Under the pieces are notes generated by a model. It was not told the DNA's origin and made no database searches. It saw nothing but the letters and a program-made list of their open reading frames with translations. The position numbers were made by a program, and so were the translations under genes. This document shows positions 61,251-64,000 of a stretch of 64,000 nt of DNA, in pieces (position 1 is the first letter of the stretch; every line of letters starts with the position of its first letter). The DNA comes from Ifrita kowaldi. Taxonomy: Eukaryota; Chordata; Aves; Passeriformes; Cinclosomatidae. The stretch covers positions 93,007-157,006 of the forward strand of contig VZRS01014451.1 of NCBI GenBank assembly GCA_013398055.1. Reading direction: 5' to 3'.

Positions 61251-64000
61251 GAAGTTAAAGTGTTCCTGTAGTGCTCCTTGGTAGCTATTTTGGTTTGACA
61301 TTTTAATTATAGTCCAAAGGCCTCAACATCACTTTAAACCTGGTGTTTATGTAAAGCAGAGAATTGTCTTTATTCTCAAGAGCTTGTAGTCCCAGAGAAC
61401 AGGCAAAGCAGATGTTTGAAGCAAGCATGGGGACTGGGGTCACTTCAGCTGAACTCGCACACTCAGTGCTGCCAGGACTGGCTTGTACCATAACCTCCCA
61501 CTAGCACAAGGTGCAGTTGGTGCTGTTGTCACAGATAAATGGTTTGAACTTATTTTCATATGAGTAGTTTGTTCACTGTAAGGGCAGGCAAAGCTGGCTC
61601 CACCAGGACATCAGTTCGTCTGAAAATTCACTGCTGACTTATTGTGCTTTAGTTGTATAGATTTTATTTTTTATTTCTGTACTTTAATCCCTGGGGTTCA
61701 ATTTCTTCTTGCTGGACCAAAGACATTTAAGAAAAGATTTTATTGCAAGTCCCAACTAAAATAGCTCAACCTTGTGAGAATGTGCAAGCGAGGTAACAGC
61801 TGCAAGATCGCTCCATGAGACCGATCCTTCCAGCTATCCAAGGACAATTCTAGTACGATGGGAATGCCTACAGAAATATTCTACAAAGACAGTCCTTTTT
61901 AGCTTGTGAATTTATAATAATTTTTGACATCTGATATATAACAGTTGGGAAAAGTTGATTTTCTTCAAAACTCTGGGGGAGGTTCCTCTAAAAAGGTAAG
62001 AAGTACAATGATAGGGACTTCACGGTGAAACTGCTGTTAAAGGCAAACCATTTATGTACTATTGAAGGCAGCTAATGAGCTAGTTCTGAACACTCTCCTT
62101 ATTTAGTTTACTTGGAAATAAGACTGATGTGACTCATCTACACAAACATCACCTTCCAGGGAAAATATCTTTGTTGTCAGTGAAGAGCAGTGGTCAGTTC
62201 CTCTGCTGCAGAGCCCAGGGCATGATGTACTGCAGCACCCAAGTCATTGCAGTTCCAGGTGCTGTTGCCCCTTCACTGCTGAGGGTGGTATTTTTTGTTA
62301 CCAGTGTGGGAGAAGGGATTAGATGGTTTCCATTTTATTATGGAATTTAATGATCTTTTCATTTAGGGGAGAAAAAAAAGTTTTAGAATTAGCTTAGTTG
62401 TGTTTTGAGGAAAAAAAAAAGAGCCTGACACATGCTCCTCTCAGCTGTGAAATGGAGGTGGCTGGTGTCTTGTGCATATCTTGACTGTGAGAGCTAATGA
62501 TCTCTGAAAACACTAAGGAGCAACAGTTACTGCAGGATCAGAAATCCCAGCAATGCCTCCTTTGGTCCTTGACCAGTCATTTCAAAAAACATCCTTGTAG
62601 AAATGTGAAAAGGCTCTGCTCCAGCAAACCATTTGTTGAATTTCTTTATCACACGCTTTGAATGAATGGTGAACTTGATATATTTTTGTTTAGCATATTG
62701 GGGTTTTTTTTCTGGTTTTGCTCCCCCTTCTACCTCCAGTGAAGTCTGGATGCAGATATATTTGACTATTGCTGTTTAGATAACTTATTTCTCTCAGAAC
62801 ACCATCTTAGCCTGAAAATGGAAGATATTTAGAGGTAAATGTGAATAAACTATAGTGCAACAGGTAGGTAATTCCTAGTTTGGGCAAGGTATAAAAATAG
62901 CCATAACTGCTTGTTCTTTTGGTTTAATACACTGCTAAATTATTTCATTATCCACTTAGGATATTCATGACTGAATTATTTAGAAGAGGAAAACCCTAGG
63001 CACAGTGTAGTTCAGAAGTGGGCCTTTATCTTCAGGTTGAAAGTTCAACCAGTTTGTAAGGCTGTTTTAGCATGTGGTGAACTGGATAGTCAATGCTGTG
63101 ATTTGGCTAAAGCTTAGACTTAATCAGGGTTCCCAGGCATCCAGGAGAGAGCTGAGGATGGCTGGGGCTCTGAACACTGCTCCTCTTTCTGTTTGGGCTC
63201 TATTGCCTTGGAAATGGGGCTGGGGCAGTATTTTGGGACTGCCAGTGGGACTGCTGTAGCAATGTGACTTGGCTATCAGTTCAATCACAGCACAGCAGCT
63301 GGAGGAGAAAGAGAGGCTCTGTCACCACACAGAGCAATCCTTGTTTTGATAAAGTAGGAAAATGGTTTTTTAAATATAACTGAAGGTAGCTTTTACCTTC
63401 CCAATTACACTGCTCTACTTTTCAGCCTGCAGGTTAGTTTTAGGTGTTTAAAAGTATTTGTCAAGTAAAGTCTCAATATGAAATCTTCTTTCAAGGGCCT
63501 CCTTCTTCATGTAAATTGGCTGAGTATGATGTTCATACATGATGCTTTTAGTTTTTCCCCAGATAAGGCGTTTTTTTTGTGTGTGTGTGGTAGTCACACT
63601 CATATTTGGGTTTTTTTGGTACAAATTTTATATTAATCTCTGTGGAAGCAAAGAGTTTATTTAGAGGTGGCAGAAAATAACTGTTAGTATTAATCTTCTG
63701 GTTAATAGTTAAAACAACGGGGAGAGCCAGTTGAAATAAACCTTTGTTTTGCTTCAAATTATGACAAGATAAAACTTTGAGCACTATCAAGCCATGGAGA
63801 AGACTACAGTATTCAGATCTTAAACAGTGGTCAAGAAAAGGCTTTGTTATTCCTCAGAGTGATTTGCCATATGGGAGACTTTAATCTAGGTCTCTCATGT
63901 ATGAGAGCCATCAAAAATTTGGTGATACACTTGTGATTGCAAGGTTCGGTATCTTTTCTTTTTCCCCCTTGTAAATGATGTCCTTCAAAATAAAACTTAA

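Larger units (their letters stand above)
20655..64000 (+). other. PLCL1: PLCL1 intron 1 (first 43.3 kb)
   Basis: Everything right of the exon 1 donor reads as intron. The next PLCL1 exon is a very large one (around 2.5 kb in mammals, encoding PH to C2). Such a frame would be obvious, and none exists here. The longest frame in this stretch is 168 codons (minus strand, 32028-31522), and it is low-complexity with no family match. Recognised contents are three CR1 fragments, simple repeats, GT-rich tracts, one N run and motif clusters listed separately. The rest is unremarkable AT-rich non-coding sequence with no nested gene. Confidence 0.85.

Noticed and set aside
1..64000. CRISPR arrays, operons, phage or integrated retrovirus, tRNA or rRNA genes
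   Set aside because: No regularly spaced direct repeats, no paired LTRs or retroviral frames, no cloverleaf or rRNA-like segments were seen; the window is vertebrate intron and intergenic DNA.

Overview
This window is vertebrate nuclear DNA, almost certainly from a bird. It has introns with canonical GT/AG borders, CpG-island promoters, long AT-rich non-coding stretches, and CR1-type LINE fragments with the avian 3' end. Two protein-coding genes are recognisable by their peptides. They are arranged head to head, an order I recall for the mammalian BOLL-PLCL1 locus, so synteny supports the calls.

Left part (about 1-10,800, minus strand): the 5' half of BOLL, the germ-cell RNA-binding protein of the DAZ family. 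Four exons are visible. They encode the N-terminus and essentially the whole RRM (about 112 residues), with phases that join without a break. The remaining exons (DAZ repeat and C-terminus) lie beyond position 1. The first, non-coding exon was not identified. Two GC-rich blocks (9352-9760 and 10670-10809) lie upstream, and each touches a single-N assembly scar. The second carries a perfect YY1-type promoter motif on the plus strand.

Middle (10,811-19,450): intergenic sequence with no gene I can support.

Right part (19,480-64,000, plus strand): the CpG-island promoter, leader and first coding exon of PLCL1 (PRIP-1, the phospholipase C-like protein), followed by 43 kb of its first intron. Exon 1 gives 91 residues ending in the conserved RRSSIIK at a good splice donor. 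The leader holds two inverted CCAAT boxes around a GC box, an ETS-type site and a short upstream ORF. The intron holds three recognisable CR1 fragments, simple and GT-rich tracts, one 36-base N run, and several clusters of homeodomain/octamer/SOX motifs that could be conserved enhancers. No further exon, RNA gene, provirus, CRISPR array or operon was found.

I found no new gene system. The more interesting points are the YY1 promoter-like island between the two genes, the probable assembly loss of the BOLL first exon, the PLCL1 upstream ORF, and an apparent base-composition switch (A-rich left, T-rich right on the plus strand) that follows the direction of transcription.
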